Assembly: GCF_010730575.1 (NCBI RefSeq)
Contig: NZ_AP022614.1
Coordinates: 5,022,001-5,086,000 of the forward strand
From: Mycobacterium parmense
GTDB lineage: Bacteria; Actinomycetota; Actinomycetes; Mycobacteriales; Mycobacteriaceae
DNA length: 64,000 nt
Direction: 5' to 3'
A program made the translations under genes and the position numbers. Of the stretch, positions 12,031 to 21,607 are shown one piece after another. The notes under the pieces are model-generated. The model did not search any database. It was not told the origin of the DNA and worked only from the letters and a program-made list of their open reading frames with translations. The first letter of the stretch is position 1; each line of letters begins with the position of its first letter.

Positions 12031-12309
12031 CTACCGACGAATGTTGCCCTCACATGACCCTGGGTCCTGACGCGTGTTTTTCACGATATCGCTTGCGTCT
12101 GAGGCGATTTGACGCAGGATCTTCAAGAACAGCACTTGCCCGGCCGAGGTGTTGAGATACCACGGCGGATCGCTGAGCATGGCAATGATCTGTTGCCGCA
12201 TCGCCTCGAGCGACTGCGAACCCGGCGGCGTGTCACAAACCTGGCCAGCTCGCTCGAGCGCGGCTAACACCCGATGCACAACTGCGTCTACGGTCGTACC
12301 CCGATCCAT
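12031..12309 (-). CDS. Small hypothetical protein
   Basis: 92-aa protein (MDRGTTVDAVVHRVLAALERAG...) predicted mostly helical, with no recognised domain, signal peptide or membrane segment. Only a weak ribosome site (CAAGG) precedes the ATG. It lies downstream of, and on the same strand as, the membrane protein at 12409 and may be the last gene of that operon. Amino-acid composition looks protein-like, but I cannot assign a role. Confidence 0.5.
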   Translation of the reverse strand: MDRGTTVDAVVHRVLAALERAGQVCDTPPGSQSLEAMRQQIIAMLSDPPWYLNTSAGQVLFLKILRQIASDASDIVKNTRQDPGSCEGNIRR

Positions 12310-12408
12310 ACCTTGAACCGTATCTGTGCCGCCACCCCCCGCTCACACCCCAATTTTTGCAAAGCGGTGTAGGCATCAGCGCGCCAGAGTTGGCCCCGAG
12401 CAGCGAAC

Positions 12409-13227
12409 TCAGTTCGCGAATAGCTGCATCGAGGTTGACCGGGAGCTGACCGTGTCGAGGTGCTGGTTGGTGGAGCCGAACAGGACGCTGATTGCGCAAA
12501 TGAGACACCAGATGGAGATCGCTGCGATGACCGCAGTCCCGCCAAGGATGGGGACCCAGTGGATAGGTGGTGGGGTTCGCCGGCGCGCGTGCAGGGATGG
12601 CGGTATGCGGCGGGCGGAGCCCGGTTCGGGGAGTGGATCTAAGACGGTGGTGATGGGCAGCGTCGGCCCGAGAATGAGGTCGTCGTCAACCTCGACAGCT
12701 TGGGGTGTCAGTGGCCACCAGTCGCTGGATCCTTCCACGGCTAGCCAGCCTTCGAGGACCCCGCAGACGGCTGCGGTGAGCAGGGTTGCGGGCAGTTGTG
12801 TTAGAAGCCAGGGGATGATCAGCTCGCCCCAGAGACTAGGGGAGGGGTTATAGAACGGCAAGGGCAGCGCTGCGAGCGCGGCGCCCCAGAGCAGTGCCGG
12901 TATCGGGTAAGCGCGGAGCCGCTCGGGGATGAGCGTGACGATTAGTCCGTAGGCGAGTTTGCCGGCCAACCAGCCCAGCGGCGCGATGGCCGCACAGGTT
13001 AGCACCAGTGCGACTTCAAATGATCCGCTGGCTGAGGTGGCGGAGCGCATCGGTAGTGGCAGGGCGACGACGTCGTCGTGTGGGTCGGGTCGGGCACCAA
13101 CATGGCTGCGTGTGCGAGCGCGAATCTTTTTGGCGAGCAGCTCGGCGCGACGCTTTTGGAAGACAAATATCCCAGCGTGTGCGGCTATCCATGCTCGGCG
13201 TTGGTCGTCGAAAATGTCAGCGGGCAT
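12409..13227 (-). CDS. Hypothetical membrane protein
   Basis: 272-aa protein with a basic cytosolic N-terminus (about residues 1-65), then hydrophobic segments near 70-95, 105-125, 132-165 and a last one near 228-252. I do not recognise the family. Its start overlaps the end of the HTH gene upstream (13217-13227), so the two are translationally coupled. It lies inside the conjugation region but on the opposite strand, so it might be a regulator-linked immunity, exclusion or control gene; that is a guess. Confidence 0.65.
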   Translation of the reverse strand: MPADIFDDQRRAWIAAHAGIFVFQKRRAELLAKKIRARTRSHVGARPDPHDDVVALPLPMRSATSASGSFEVALVLTCAAIAPLGWLAGKLAYGLIVTLIPERLRAYPIPALLWGAALAALPLPFYNPSPSLWGELIIPWLLTQLPATLLTAAVCGVLEGWLAVEGSSDWWPLTPQAVEVDDDLILGPTLPITTVLDPLPEPGSARRIPPSLHARRRTPPPIHWVPILGGTAVIAAISIWCLICAISVLFGSTNQHLDTVSSRSTSMQLFAN

Positions 13228-13624
13228 GCTCGGCCGGGTCCCGGCTTGTCAGGAGTTCGGTGAGCAGCTGACGGGCGTCGGCCAAGATTGAGTGGCATTG
13301 CTCGACGAGGCCTTCGACGGCGTGCAAAACGGTGTGTACGTGGGTGTCTTGGGGCGGTGGTGTGGCTGGGACCCCGCCGTCAAGGATCGCCCTTGACGAC
13401 CCGTGGGCCCACCCGAGCGCCTCATCGAGTCGGGCCAGCGTGGCCAGCGACATGGTGCGTGAGCCGTTACTGGATTTGTGCAGTGTCGAGCGGTTGGGTC
13501 CGCCGCGGCGGGCCAGTTCGACACGGGACATGTGCAGGACCGCCAGCCGTTCAGAGACGAAGTAGTCGAGTCGCGCTGGCCCATCATTAGGTGCAATCAC
13601 GCCCACAAAACTACCTAAACGCAA
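13217..13624 (-). CDS. Cro/C1-like HTH regulator
   Basis: 135-aa protein with a probable HTH in the first half (LAVLHMSRVELARRGG...STLHKSSNG...MSLATLARLDEALGW, residues 27-72), followed by a helical region. The frame can start at TTG (13624) or at GTG codons at 13606 or 13600; the exact start is unclear. It is divergent from the transfer operon beginning at 13731, with about 100 bases between them, so it may regulate that promoter region and its own operon. Confidence 0.68.
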   Translation of the reverse strand: MRLGSFVGVIAPNDGPARLDYFVSERLAVLHMSRVELARRGGPNRSTLHKSSNGSRTMSLATLARLDEALGWAHGSSRAILDGGVPATPPPQDTHVHTVLHAVEGLVEQCHSILADARQLLTELLTSRDPAEHAR

Positions 13625-13730
13625 CCATTATCGTCTAACCATGTGGACAACCTTGCCTATTACCGCTTACGGTTGCGTGCATAGGCGCCCACCCGATTTA
13701 GCGGCGCCGAGACGACGAAGGGACACCGCG

Positions 13731-14177
13731 ATGAAGGGGCTTGTGGCGACGGCCGCAGTGCTGATGACAGTCATCGCCGCGATCGTGTTGGCGATCGTCG
13801 AACTGCTCATCAAACTCGCTCCGTTGCTGGTCGCGGCGGCGTGCTTGTGGGGAGCGGCCAAGCTAATAGGCGCACACCGCGCCCGAGGGGCGGCCGACGA
13901 GGAGCGTCTTAAGCAGGACTGGAGCCGGACCGCTCCCCAAGGCCCACCGCAGGCGGCGCCATCCACACCGCTGCCGCCGGTAATTGCTCATCGCGAACGC
14001 ATGTATGTGGTGCGCGGTGAGGACACCGGCTTGGCCTCTGACCGCGACGACGGCTATGTCAAGGTTTCGGCGACGGCATTGCCGCGTGTGCAGCGTTTGC
14101 CGGCCACCTACCATCACCGGCGCAAATTCACGCCGCGCCGGGCTAGCGGGCACCGTTCGGGGCGGCGGCGGCCGTGA
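13731..14177 (+). CDS. Small membrane protein of the transfer operon
   Basis: 148-aa protein starting at the ATG after GAAGGGA (the frame is open from 13641). There are two closely spaced hydrophobic helices in residues 4-45, then a charged, Pro-rich soluble tail ending in an Arg-rich segment. The family is not recognised. The stop overlaps the next GTG (GTGA), which starts a long coupled run of transfer genes ending with eccA. Confidence 0.68.
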   Translation: MKGLVATAAVLMTVIAAIVLAIVELLIKLAPLLVAAACLWGAAKLIGAHRARGAADEERLKQDWSRTAPQGPPQAAPSTPLPPVIAHRERMYVVRGEDTGLASDRDDGYVKVSATALPRVQRLPATYHHRRKFTPRRASGHRSGRRRP

Positions 14178-15256
14178 GCTCGGTTTCTGATCAGCAATGG
14201 CTGCGTCAGATTGGGGTGAATCTCGACGCCGATGCAGAACACGACCAAGACACCCTCGACAGCGGCGCGGCCGGGGAGTCAGCCGACGAGCATCCCGATG
14301 ATGATGGCGCGATCAGCGACAACGACGCCGCACCCTTCGGCGAGGATCAAAGTGCCGACGCCTTTGCGGGTGCGTTCGTTTCCGACGGCGACGACCACAC
14401 CGACTCGGCAGAAAACGAAAGCCCCGGTGCCGACGCTGATTTAGATCACGAGGCGGAGCGGCGTACGCGCCGATTTACGCCGTGGGTACTCGGCGCGTTC
14501 GCTGGCGTCGTGTTGTTGGCAACGGTGATAACCACGCTGGGCGTCACACTCTCAGGTCCCGACAACCCTTCGCCGAGTCTGCGCCAGCACGCAGTCAAAT
14601 CGGGCCCCGCACCGACAATGGCGGCAGCACCAGCGCCGACTCCTGCTGATGGCGGCGATCACCCACTGCCGTTTACCGCCTCAGCCGACTGCCCGGCGGG
14701 CGCCTCAACTTCGGCGAAATCGATTGCCGATCCCGACAAGCCATCGCCGTGGATCTGCGTGCGGCATACGGATGGACAACCGCTCTATATCACGCTCGGG
14801 CCCGCCGGAATCGAACGCGCTTACGTGATCACGGCGGTCAGTATCGTGCCGGGGGATACTGCTGCGGCCCAGGGGTCCGGCGGTGACCCATGGCTACAGC
14901 ATCGGGTGGTCACGTTGCTGCAGTGGCAGTTCAATGACACTGCGCACACGGTCGTCGACCAGGACACCGGCAATGCTCACGGCGAAGCGGTCAAACTGAT
15001 TCCCGGGATCAGCGCCTCAAAAATCACTGTGATCATTCGGCACACCAGCCGTCCGGTCGCAGCCCCCCAGCCCAGCGTGTCGGCCCCAGACGGCGGACCG
15101 TTCGGCGGAATCCTGGGTGGGCCCACCCCGGCCACCGGCCCGGAACCGACCAACGGGCCTGACCCGACCGGCTTTGGGTCGGGACACGACACCGATCCCA
15201 GTGATGGAACCTTCGCGGTGTCGAGCATCAAAGTCATTGGGCACCAGGCGACATGA
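14174..15256 (+). CDS. Single-pass membrane protein of the transfer operon
   Basis: 360-aa protein with a very acidic cytosolic N-terminus (residues 1-95), one transmembrane helix (about 104-127), and an exported C-terminal domain after a Pro/Ala-rich linker. The GTG start overlaps the previous stop. The topology resembles bitopic type IV secretion scaffolds, but no family is recognised. The C-terminal 60 residues are Pro/Gly-rich. Confidence 0.72.
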   Translation: MSSVSDQQWLRQIGVNLDADAEHDQDTLDSGAAGESADEHPDDDGAISDNDAAPFGEDQSADAFAGAFVSDGDDHTDSAENESPGADADLDHEAERRTRRFTPWVLGAFAGVVLLATVITTLGVTLSGPDNPSPSLRQHAVKSGPAPTMAAAPAPTPADGGDHPLPFTASADCPAGASTSAKSIADPDKPSPWICVRHTDGQPLYITLGPAGIERAYVITAVSIVPGDTAAAQGSGGDPWLQHRVVTLLQWQFNDTAHTVVDQDTGNAHGEAVKLIPGISASKITVIIRHTSRPVAAPQPSVSAPDGGPFGGILGGPTPATGPEPTNGPDPTGFGSGHDTDPSDGTFAVSSIKVIGHQAT

Positions 15257-15266
15257 GGACGATGTG

Positions 15267-16190
15267 GTGAGAATCAGCAACGTATGGAAGAAGCGCATCA
15301 CGGTGCTGGGCCACAGCGCCGGCCGGGTCGCTCTTGTGATTCTTGTGGCCAGTTCGTCCATCAACGGTATCGCCCTGCTGTGGGGGTTTGTCTTTCCCCC
15401 TGAACCAGCACCAGTGGCGGCGGTGGCCCGCGACGTGATCAACGAGACCGATCCCGTGAAGGCTTTCGCCGTGAATTGCGTGAAAGGGCTACTTGTCGGA
15501 ACCACCTCGGGTGCTTCGAATTTGACACGCTGCTTTCCCGGGGGACAAAAGTACGAGTTGCCCACGACATCGTCGATGACGGTGTCGAACCCGGCGGCGT
15601 GGGCATCTAAGCGCAAGACCTCTTCCAACGACATCGTGCTCTATAGCGTGAAGGTTCAAATCGACGAACTGCCCTACCCGTCGGCGCCGCCGACGACGGC
15701 TTTCTACCAGCTGCCGGTGGCGGTATACCGGGATATGGGCATTCAGGCTCTTGATCGGATCAGCAGAGTCGATATGCCGCCTCCGGGAGCCTATGTGCCG
15801 CTGGGCTATTCAGCACCAATCGCTGCCAACAGCCCACTTTTTACGATGCTGTCTGGGTTTGCGACGTCGTTTTTAACCACCTCGGGTGGACTGGAACGGT
15901 TTATCACCACCGACTCGGGCATCACAGCCGTAGGGTCGTACTCCTCGGCCACAGTGACTGCTGCTCAGGCCGACAACACTCCACCCGATGCTCCCTCCGA
16001 TAACAACGAATTAGCCACGCACATCGATGTTTCGGCGCGCCGATCCGATTACACCCTCGTATCGCTGTCTTATTCCCTGACGCTGCGTTCGGTGGGCGGC
16101 ACCTGGTTTGTTGCCCAGATCGACGCGATCCCGCTGTTGGCTGACGCGACACCGACACCGGTGCCCACCACGGCGGTAGCACCGCACTGA
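15267..16190 (+). CDS. TcpC-like conjugation protein
   Basis: 307-aa protein with an N-terminal transmembrane helix (about residues 14-38) and an exported domain. The pattern (AFAVNCVKGLLVGTTSG... LPVAVYRDMG... tandem alpha/beta repeats) resembles TcpC, a VirB8-like NTF2-fold scaffold of Gram-positive conjugation systems. The frame runs upstream into the previous gene, but GTG codons at 15264/15267 follow GAGGAC, so 15267 is preferred. The C-terminus is Pro/Thr-rich. Confidence 0.72.
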   Translation: MRISNVWKKRITVLGHSAGRVALVILVASSSINGIALLWGFVFPPEPAPVAAVARDVINETDPVKAFAVNCVKGLLVGTTSGASNLTRCFPGGQKYELPTTSSMTVSNPAAWASKRKTSSNDIVLYSVKVQIDELPYPSAPPTTAFYQLPVAVYRDMGIQALDRISRVDMPPPGAYVPLGYSAPIAANSPLFTMLSGFATSFLTTSGGLERFITTDSGITAVGSYSSATVTAAQADNTPPDAPSDNNELATHIDVSARRSDYTLVSLSYSLTLRSVGGTWFVAQIDAIPLLADATPTPVPTTAVAPH

Positions 16191-16224
16191 CCATCACTCA
16201 CGTTGAGAGAAAGAGGGATTGATC

Positions 16225-16542
16225 ATGATTAGACAGCTAACATTACAGACGTTGGCTACCCACACGACAAATGTGGCTGCCGGGGCCGGCGTGATCAACA
16301 TGAGCCACGAAGTGCTTTACATCATCGTCGCAGTCGGCGGCACATACTTCCTGGGCAGCGGCATCGTGCGCGGTATGAGAGACCATTGGAAGCGCGGCAC
16401 CGGTGCCGGATTGTCGGCAATCGCCGGCGGGGTGGCTCTTGCAGTTGTCGTAGCCCACATCGTCGGGCTGTATCAGCGCGGTAACCAGGAATTTGAGCAC
16501 CTGCCCGGCAGCGTTGGCCACTCCAATACCCGCGGATGGTGA
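16225..16542 (+). CDS. Two-helix small membrane protein, possible VirB2/VirB3-like
   Basis: 105-aa protein with two hydrophobic helices (about residues 28-45 and 60-80) separated by a short basic loop. The ATG at 16225 follows AAGAGGGA by six bases. Size, topology and its position immediately before virB4 resemble small type IV secretion subunits such as VirB2 or VirB3; no specific motif proves this. The stop overlaps the virB4 start. Confidence 0.65.
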   Translation: MIRQLTLQTLATHTTNVAAGAGVINMSHEVLYIIVAVGGTYFLGSGIVRGMRDHWKRGTGAGLSAIAGGVALAVVVAHIVGLYQRGNQEFEHLPGSVGHSNTRGW

Positions 16543-19451
16543 CCACCGGCCCAGTTGCCCCACCACGGCCCGTCGACAAGGCCGAAGCGTGGTCGGGCAT
16601 CCGCGACATCGACATCCAGATCGGGGAAGCCGCTCCCGGGCAGGAATGGCCCGGCGGGCCCTACCGCGGGGTGGAATGGGTGGCCATTGCCGCGATCGCG
16701 GGTCCCACGCTGCTATGGGTCGACAGCCAGCCCGCCGGAACCACGCTTCCGGTCCTCGCCGGCGGGGTGGTGCTCTGTGTGGTGACCGTTGGGCTGATGC
16801 GGCTACTTTTGCCCAAGGGACGTCCATCTCTTTCAGCACGTCTCGTTTTTGCCCGCAACACTATTCGGCCACCTCACCTGATCACCTCGCAGCCTCGTGC
16901 CGCTGAGAGGAAGCTGCGTGTTGACTCCAGTTTTGACCCTCCTGAACGTGTCGAGGACAATCTGGTCTTCACCGGCGGAGGCGTCTATGCCGAATTCTTG
17001 ATCGATGGTTTGTCGGTCAATATGCGCTCGCTTGACGTCCACCGGCGAGCCGCCAGGCTGACGCGGAACTTGGGGCGCTACCTGCCCTCAGGCTCGCAAG
17101 TGCGCGGGTTGCTGGTCGCCGAGGACCAAAACGCCATCATGCGGGCAATGGTGGGTCCGCACACCAACAAGTCGACATGGATTGGGCAGTGCAAGCACTG
17201 GGTCCCAACTATCGCCCAAGCGAACAAGTGGATCACCAAGGGATATCGCGGTCCCGTGCGCCCACGGTTTTGGCTAACGGTGCCAGTCGATGCTGGCACC
17301 GCGGGACGCACACCGCTCGGACAGGGCAGGCGGGCTTGGGACTGGGTCAGCGGGCGTGACAAAGACTCAAGCACATCGATTCAGCACTACGCCAGTGTTG
17401 CCCGCCAGATCTGTGGTGCCCTACCTGATGAGTTTCACGTTCGCGCGGCTAGTCCAGCGCAAATCCATTGGTATCGGCGACATCGCGCCATGCTCGGCGT
17501 CATCCATGAGCCGATGCCAGCGGCCAGCACGGGGCCGTCCTCACTGAGCGCTCACGATTTCCCTACCATCGCTTTCGATGAAGGCGACAACGCCGGGCGG
17601 CCATGGTGGCGACCCAGTTTCAAAGCCTTGGTTCGCGTCTATGATCCCCACGAGCCCACCTGCAGATCGAGCTACCAGTCGTTTTTGACCGTCGAGCACT
17701 TCCCGGAGACAGGCCTGGCCTTTCCACGCGCTTCGTATCTGAATGCGCTGCTCAACGTGAACACCCAGGCCAGTATTGAGTGGACCCAACATATTTACAT
17801 TCGCACACCCCAGGATGCGCAAGCCCGCAATTTCCGCTACACCAAAAACATCAAAGACCAGATGCGTCAGCGTGGTCACCGCGGAGCTGAAAACGACGAA
17901 TTGCCAAGGAAGCTAGCGCGCACGCGGGCCTACACATCGCATCTGAACGGCAATCCCGCCGAACGCGAGCTTGACCACACGGTGATGATTGCGGTCGGTG
18001 CCGACTCACCGCGGGTCTTGGAGGATGCGGTCAAACAGGTCCGCCAGGAGCTTGACACAGTCGGCATCGCTGTCAAACGCCACCGTGGCGCCCAGGCGTT
18101 GCTGTGGAAGGCATTCAATACCGGAAGTGAAAACACCTGCCCGCTCGATGAATTTCGCAATCCCACCAGCGCACATAAGTGGTCGCTGTTCTTGCCGCTG
18201 ATTTCGGGCCGCGTGGGCAACGTCAAGGGCAGTGCGCTGGCCATCGACCAGACCACGATGCGACCGGCGATCATCCTTCACGATCCCGAGGGAACTGCGC
18301 GCCGAAACAAGAACACCGGGCTGGCCGTCGTCGGCGATCCCGGCGGCGGGAAGTCCAACCGCACCAAACTCTCGGCGTATGAACTGATCCTGCGTGGCGG
18401 ACGCGTTGTGGTGTTCGAGCCAGACACAATCGCTGAATGGAAGCAGGCCCTCACACCCATCGAGGGTGTACGGTTCATCGACCCGACAACGCCGCAGTAC
18501 TTGTATGACCCGCTGGTGATCTTCCCAGCGCACCTGGCAGGGCGCATCGCGGCCTCGCACATCCTGCCCTGGATTGGGCTGTCTTATGACAGCCTGCTTG
18601 CCAAGCGTTACCGACGTTTGGTGCGACCGGAAACCCGGGCCAGGCAAGGGATTACGAGCCACCGCACACTGCTGGACTATCTGCGTTCACAGCCGGACGC
18701 CGACAACGACGAGTTGCTGCTGCGCTTAGAAACAGCCCAGGAGGATTTTCCCGGGCTTTTCGATGACCACTTGCCGCCCTACCGGCCAGAAGACTCCCCG
18801 GCCACGGTCTACCTGACCGGCAACCTGGGCTTGCCCAGCACCGAGGATCTCACCAACGCCGATCTCTACGCGAAACTGTCGGGGACCCAGCGCGCCGGAA
18901 TGGCTATCTATGGCCTGCTCATTGAGCTAGAGCAGCGATACATGTTCGACCGCCTCGACGTATTCGACGTCATGATCTTCGAGGAGTGCGCCGAACTGCT
19001 TGCCTTTCCCACCACGGCACGCATTGCGCACAAATTCACTCGGCGGGGCCGTAAGCACGCGAGTGGAATCTGGTTCATCACACAGGATTTCAGGGACCTT
19101 GCCCGCATGGGGGATGAGTTTGTCACACAAAAATGGATCTTTCGTGTTCAAGACCCTGAACTGGCCTACGCGACACTGAAGTGGGCGCGCATCGACCCAG
19201 AAATGTATCCAGAGCTTGTCAGCGCACTAAGCGAGGACACCAGTCCTGGCTCCACCGCTGATGAAGACGTGTTCTCTGATCGCGGGGAATGGGGCGGCTA
19301 CGCCACCGAGGCCGGGGCGGTCGATCGTGCCCGACTCGGCGAGGGATTCTTAGTCGACGAACTTGGACGTCCCGCACGCGTTCAATTTTTCGGCGCGCCA
19401 ACCGAAGAGCAGGCACGCGCATTCGATAGCACCGCATCGGTGATCGCATGA
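16536..19451 (+). CDS. VirB4/TraC-like conjugation ATPase
   Basis: Large motor ATPase of the mating channel. Two hydrophobic stretches lie near residues 45-90. Walker A is GDPGGGKSN near residue 600, and Walker B is VMIFEECAELL near 810, with an RRGRKHASG stretch and a Gln in FITQDF following, typical of VirB4. Starts at ATG 16536 or the adjacent GTG overlapping the previous stop. Length about 970 aa. The next ATG overlaps its stop. Confidence 0.88.
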   Translation: MVTTGPVAPPRPVDKAEAWSGIRDIDIQIGEAAPGQEWPGGPYRGVEWVAIAAIAGPTLLWVDSQPAGTTLPVLAGGVVLCVVTVGLMRLLLPKGRPSLSARLVFARNTIRPPHLITSQPRAAERKLRVDSSFDPPERVEDNLVFTGGGVYAEFLIDGLSVNMRSLDVHRRAARLTRNLGRYLPSGSQVRGLLVAEDQNAIMRAMVGPHTNKSTWIGQCKHWVPTIAQANKWITKGYRGPVRPRFWLTVPVDAGTAGRTPLGQGRRAWDWVSGRDKDSSTSIQHYASVARQICGALPDEFHVRAASPAQIHWYRRHRAMLGVIHEPMPAASTGPSSLSAHDFPTIAFDEGDNAGRPWWRPSFKALVRVYDPHEPTCRSSYQSFLTVEHFPETGLAFPRASYLNALLNVNTQASIEWTQHIYIRTPQDAQARNFRYTKNIKDQMRQRGHRGAENDELPRKLARTRAYTSHLNGNPAERELDHTVMIAVGADSPRVLEDAVKQVRQELDTVGIAVKRHRGAQALLWKAFNTGSENTCPLDEFRNPTSAHKWSLFLPLISGRVGNVKGSALAIDQTTMRPAIILHDPEGTARRNKNTGLAVVGDPGGGKSNRTKLSAYELILRGGRVVVFEPDTIAEWKQALTPIEGVRFIDPTTPQYLYDPLVIFPAHLAGRIAASHILPWIGLSYDSLLAKRYRRLVRPETRARQGITSHRTLLDYLRSQPDADNDELLLRLETAQEDFPGLFDDHLPPYRPEDSPATVYLTGNLGLPSTEDLTNADLYAKLSGTQRAGMAIYGLLIELEQRYMFDRLDVFDVMIFEECAELLAFPTTARIAHKFTRRGRKHASGIWFITQDFRDLARMGDEFVTQKWIFRVQDPELAYATLKWARIDPEMYPELVSALSEDTSPGSTADEDVFSDRGEWGGYATEAGAVDRARLGEGFLVDELGRPARVQFFGAPTEEQARAFDSTASVIA

Positions 19452-21607
19452 CTGCCAGCGATTCCCTCGCAGTCTGGCTAGTTGAGCACCCACGGTTGCG
19501 CCGCGTGATCGGCGCGATGACAGGTGTCTACGTGCTGTGTCTGTGGGCGGTGGTGGCCGCACCTAAAGCCTCGGCGGCGGTGGGTGCCGCTGCTCTGGGG
19601 TGGACGGGACTGCATGACTTGGACAACGTGCCGATCGCTGACTACTTCCTCTCGATGGTCGATACCACCGAAGCCACCTTCAACAACGGCCAACACGTCA
19701 GCGCGTTCGATCCCGAATCGTGGGGGTCGTGGATCGTCAAAGCCACCCAAACCGCGATCGCGCATACCACCGCAGCCTGGTGGCTGACCAATGAAGCTGC
19801 TCTTGTCGTATTCGCTATCGGGATTGCGCTGTGGCTTCTGCGATTTGCAATGTCGAGCTCGTGGCTCTTGGCCCTCGTTCAAATCGGGCGCCCCGTTTTC
19901 GCTACAGTGAACATGCTCGTCAACCAGATGTGGCTGGGGCCATTGGCGGTCGCGGTTTGTGTGGTGTTGGCGGGGTATCACCAACAGCGAGGGCGGCCGG
20001 CCCAGGCCCGCAATCTGCTAGGCACCGCCGCGGTGCTAGCTGCATTGGTGTGGACGGTCTTTCGTGACCCCATTGACGATCTAGTCAGCGATCACGGCCT
20101 GCTGGGCATGGGTCGAGCGACAGGCTTTCAGATCGCCCAGGACGCCCGCCAGAGTTCGTACGCTCCGGGCCAGTCATTGGATACCCAGCTCGACGCCCTG
20201 CTGGCGCAGCTGGTGTCTTCGACGGCGCGACCAGCTCTACAGTTACAGAACTTCGGCATGGTCGTTGATGATGTGGGCACCTGCCGCCAGGCCTGGTCCC
20301 AGGCCATCTTGGCCGCGCATAGCCAAGGTCCTGGACCGGCGCACGCGATGGCCGGATGCGGTGCTCCCCAAGCCTTGGCGCACGCTCAACAATTGGGGGC
20401 CAACGACTTTGTGCTGGGGCTGGTGTTCTTGTTCGCCGCGTTTTGGATCGGCCTGTTCATCTGGTACGTCGGGGTGAGCACGTTGCTGGTCGGTGCCAAA
20501 GCCACCTACTACTGCATCGTGGTGGTTCCCGCGGCGATGGTCGGCATGAGCGGTTGGCAGCGCGGCAAGAAATACGCGGTGCGCTGCGTCTCGCAGGTGT
20601 TGTTGCATGGCGTCGAGATGATGATCTTCACTGTCTTTTTGGCGTTGAGTGCGGTCGGGATGGGGTGGGCGCTCACCACGCCGCAACTGGGGCATGGCGC
20701 CACCGCGGTCCCGCGCCTGTTGTTGGTGAGCCTGGGTTCGGTCGTAGGCATCTTCTTGTTCCATTACATCGACAAGCATTTCTACACAGACAGTTTGGGC
20801 ACGATCGCCCACCACATCACTGGGGCGTGGTGCTCCACAAGCGGCGCTGTGCGCGATGAGTACAACGATTACGCCGAGGCGGGACGCAAAGCGCGCGGGC
20901 TGTTTCGACGGGTCGCGCGACGCGGCGATAGCGATGGCGCCGGCGACGATGACGGTTCTAACGGCGACGCCGACACCTCAACGCCGGGGTTCGATGCGGT
21001 CAAACCTCGGCCCAGCCGGATGCGCGGTGAGGAGGAGACCACGGCGACCCGGACGACCGGGGCCACCACCACCCGGATGGCAGCAGAAAAGGCCGGGGCG
21101 AGCGAGGCCGCGGCGACCGCAGGTGGACATGCCGCGGCTGCGGCAGCAGAGGGGGCCGGCGCCACAGCGGCAGAAGGCGCCGCCGCGGCCGCCGCGCCAG
21201 AGGTGGTGATTCCCGCCGTCATCACCGAAAAGACCGTCCAGCACATCCGCGGACACCACCACCGCAACGGCTCAGACCCCGGGTCCCAACAAGGCGTCCC
21301 GGACAGCGACACCAGCCCGCACCTGGCGGCGTCCAATGCCCTCAGCAACGGCCAGCCAGGGGAACCAGATCAAGGCGAGGTGGCGCCGATGGCCGGCTCA
21401 GATGGGCTGCCATCGCTACCGAGCCATCCGCGCCGCCCGGCCCAGGGCGTGGGTCGCCACCAGGCGCCCCCGTCGGCAACCCCTGATGAGGACCCCGGCC
21501 TGCCGCTAGATACATCATCTGAGCAGCAGCGATCGTTCGAGCTGTCTGAGTCGCCCGTAGAATTTCCGTCACCACCTCGACCACGAGCAAGGGACTATCA
21601 CCAGTGA
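19448..21607 (+). CDS. VirB6-like polytopic membrane protein
   Basis: 719-aa protein. The N-terminus has a signal-like helix ending in A-S-A; several hydrophobic helices follow (about 118-140, 160-180, 190-205, 325-365, 390-420, 425-445). The last 240 residues are a soluble Ala/Gly/Pro/charged low-complexity tail. The topology and position between virB4 and eccA suggest the VirB6/TrbL-type channel subunit, a call made on architecture alone. It overlaps both neighbours by four bases. Confidence 0.7.
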   Translation: MTASDSLAVWLVEHPRLRRVIGAMTGVYVLCLWAVVAAPKASAAVGAAALGWTGLHDLDNVPIADYFLSMVDTTEATFNNGQHVSAFDPESWGSWIVKATQTAIAHTTAAWWLTNEAALVVFAIGIALWLLRFAMSSSWLLALVQIGRPVFATVNMLVNQMWLGPLAVAVCVVLAGYHQQRGRPAQARNLLGTAAVLAALVWTVFRDPIDDLVSDHGLLGMGRATGFQIAQDARQSSYAPGQSLDTQLDALLAQLVSSTARPALQLQNFGMVVDDVGTCRQAWSQAILAAHSQGPGPAHAMAGCGAPQALAHAQQLGANDFVLGLVFLFAAFWIGLFIWYVGVSTLLVGAKATYYCIVVVPAAMVGMSGWQRGKKYAVRCVSQVLLHGVEMMIFTVFLALSAVGMGWALTTPQLGHGATAVPRLLLVSLGSVVGIFLFHYIDKHFYTDSLGTIAHHITGAWCSTSGAVRDEYNDYAEAGRKARGLFRRVARRGDSDGAGDDDGSNGDADTSTPGFDAVKPRPSRMRGEEETTATRTTGATTTRMAAEKAGASEAAATAGGHAAAAAAEGAGATAAEGAAAAAAPEVVIPAVITEKTVQHIRGHHHRNGSDPGSQQGVPDSDTSPHLAASNALSNGQPGEPDQGEVAPMAGSDGLPSLPSHPRRPAQGVGRHQAPPSATPDEDPGLPLDTSSEQQRSFELSESPVEFPSPPRPRARDYHQ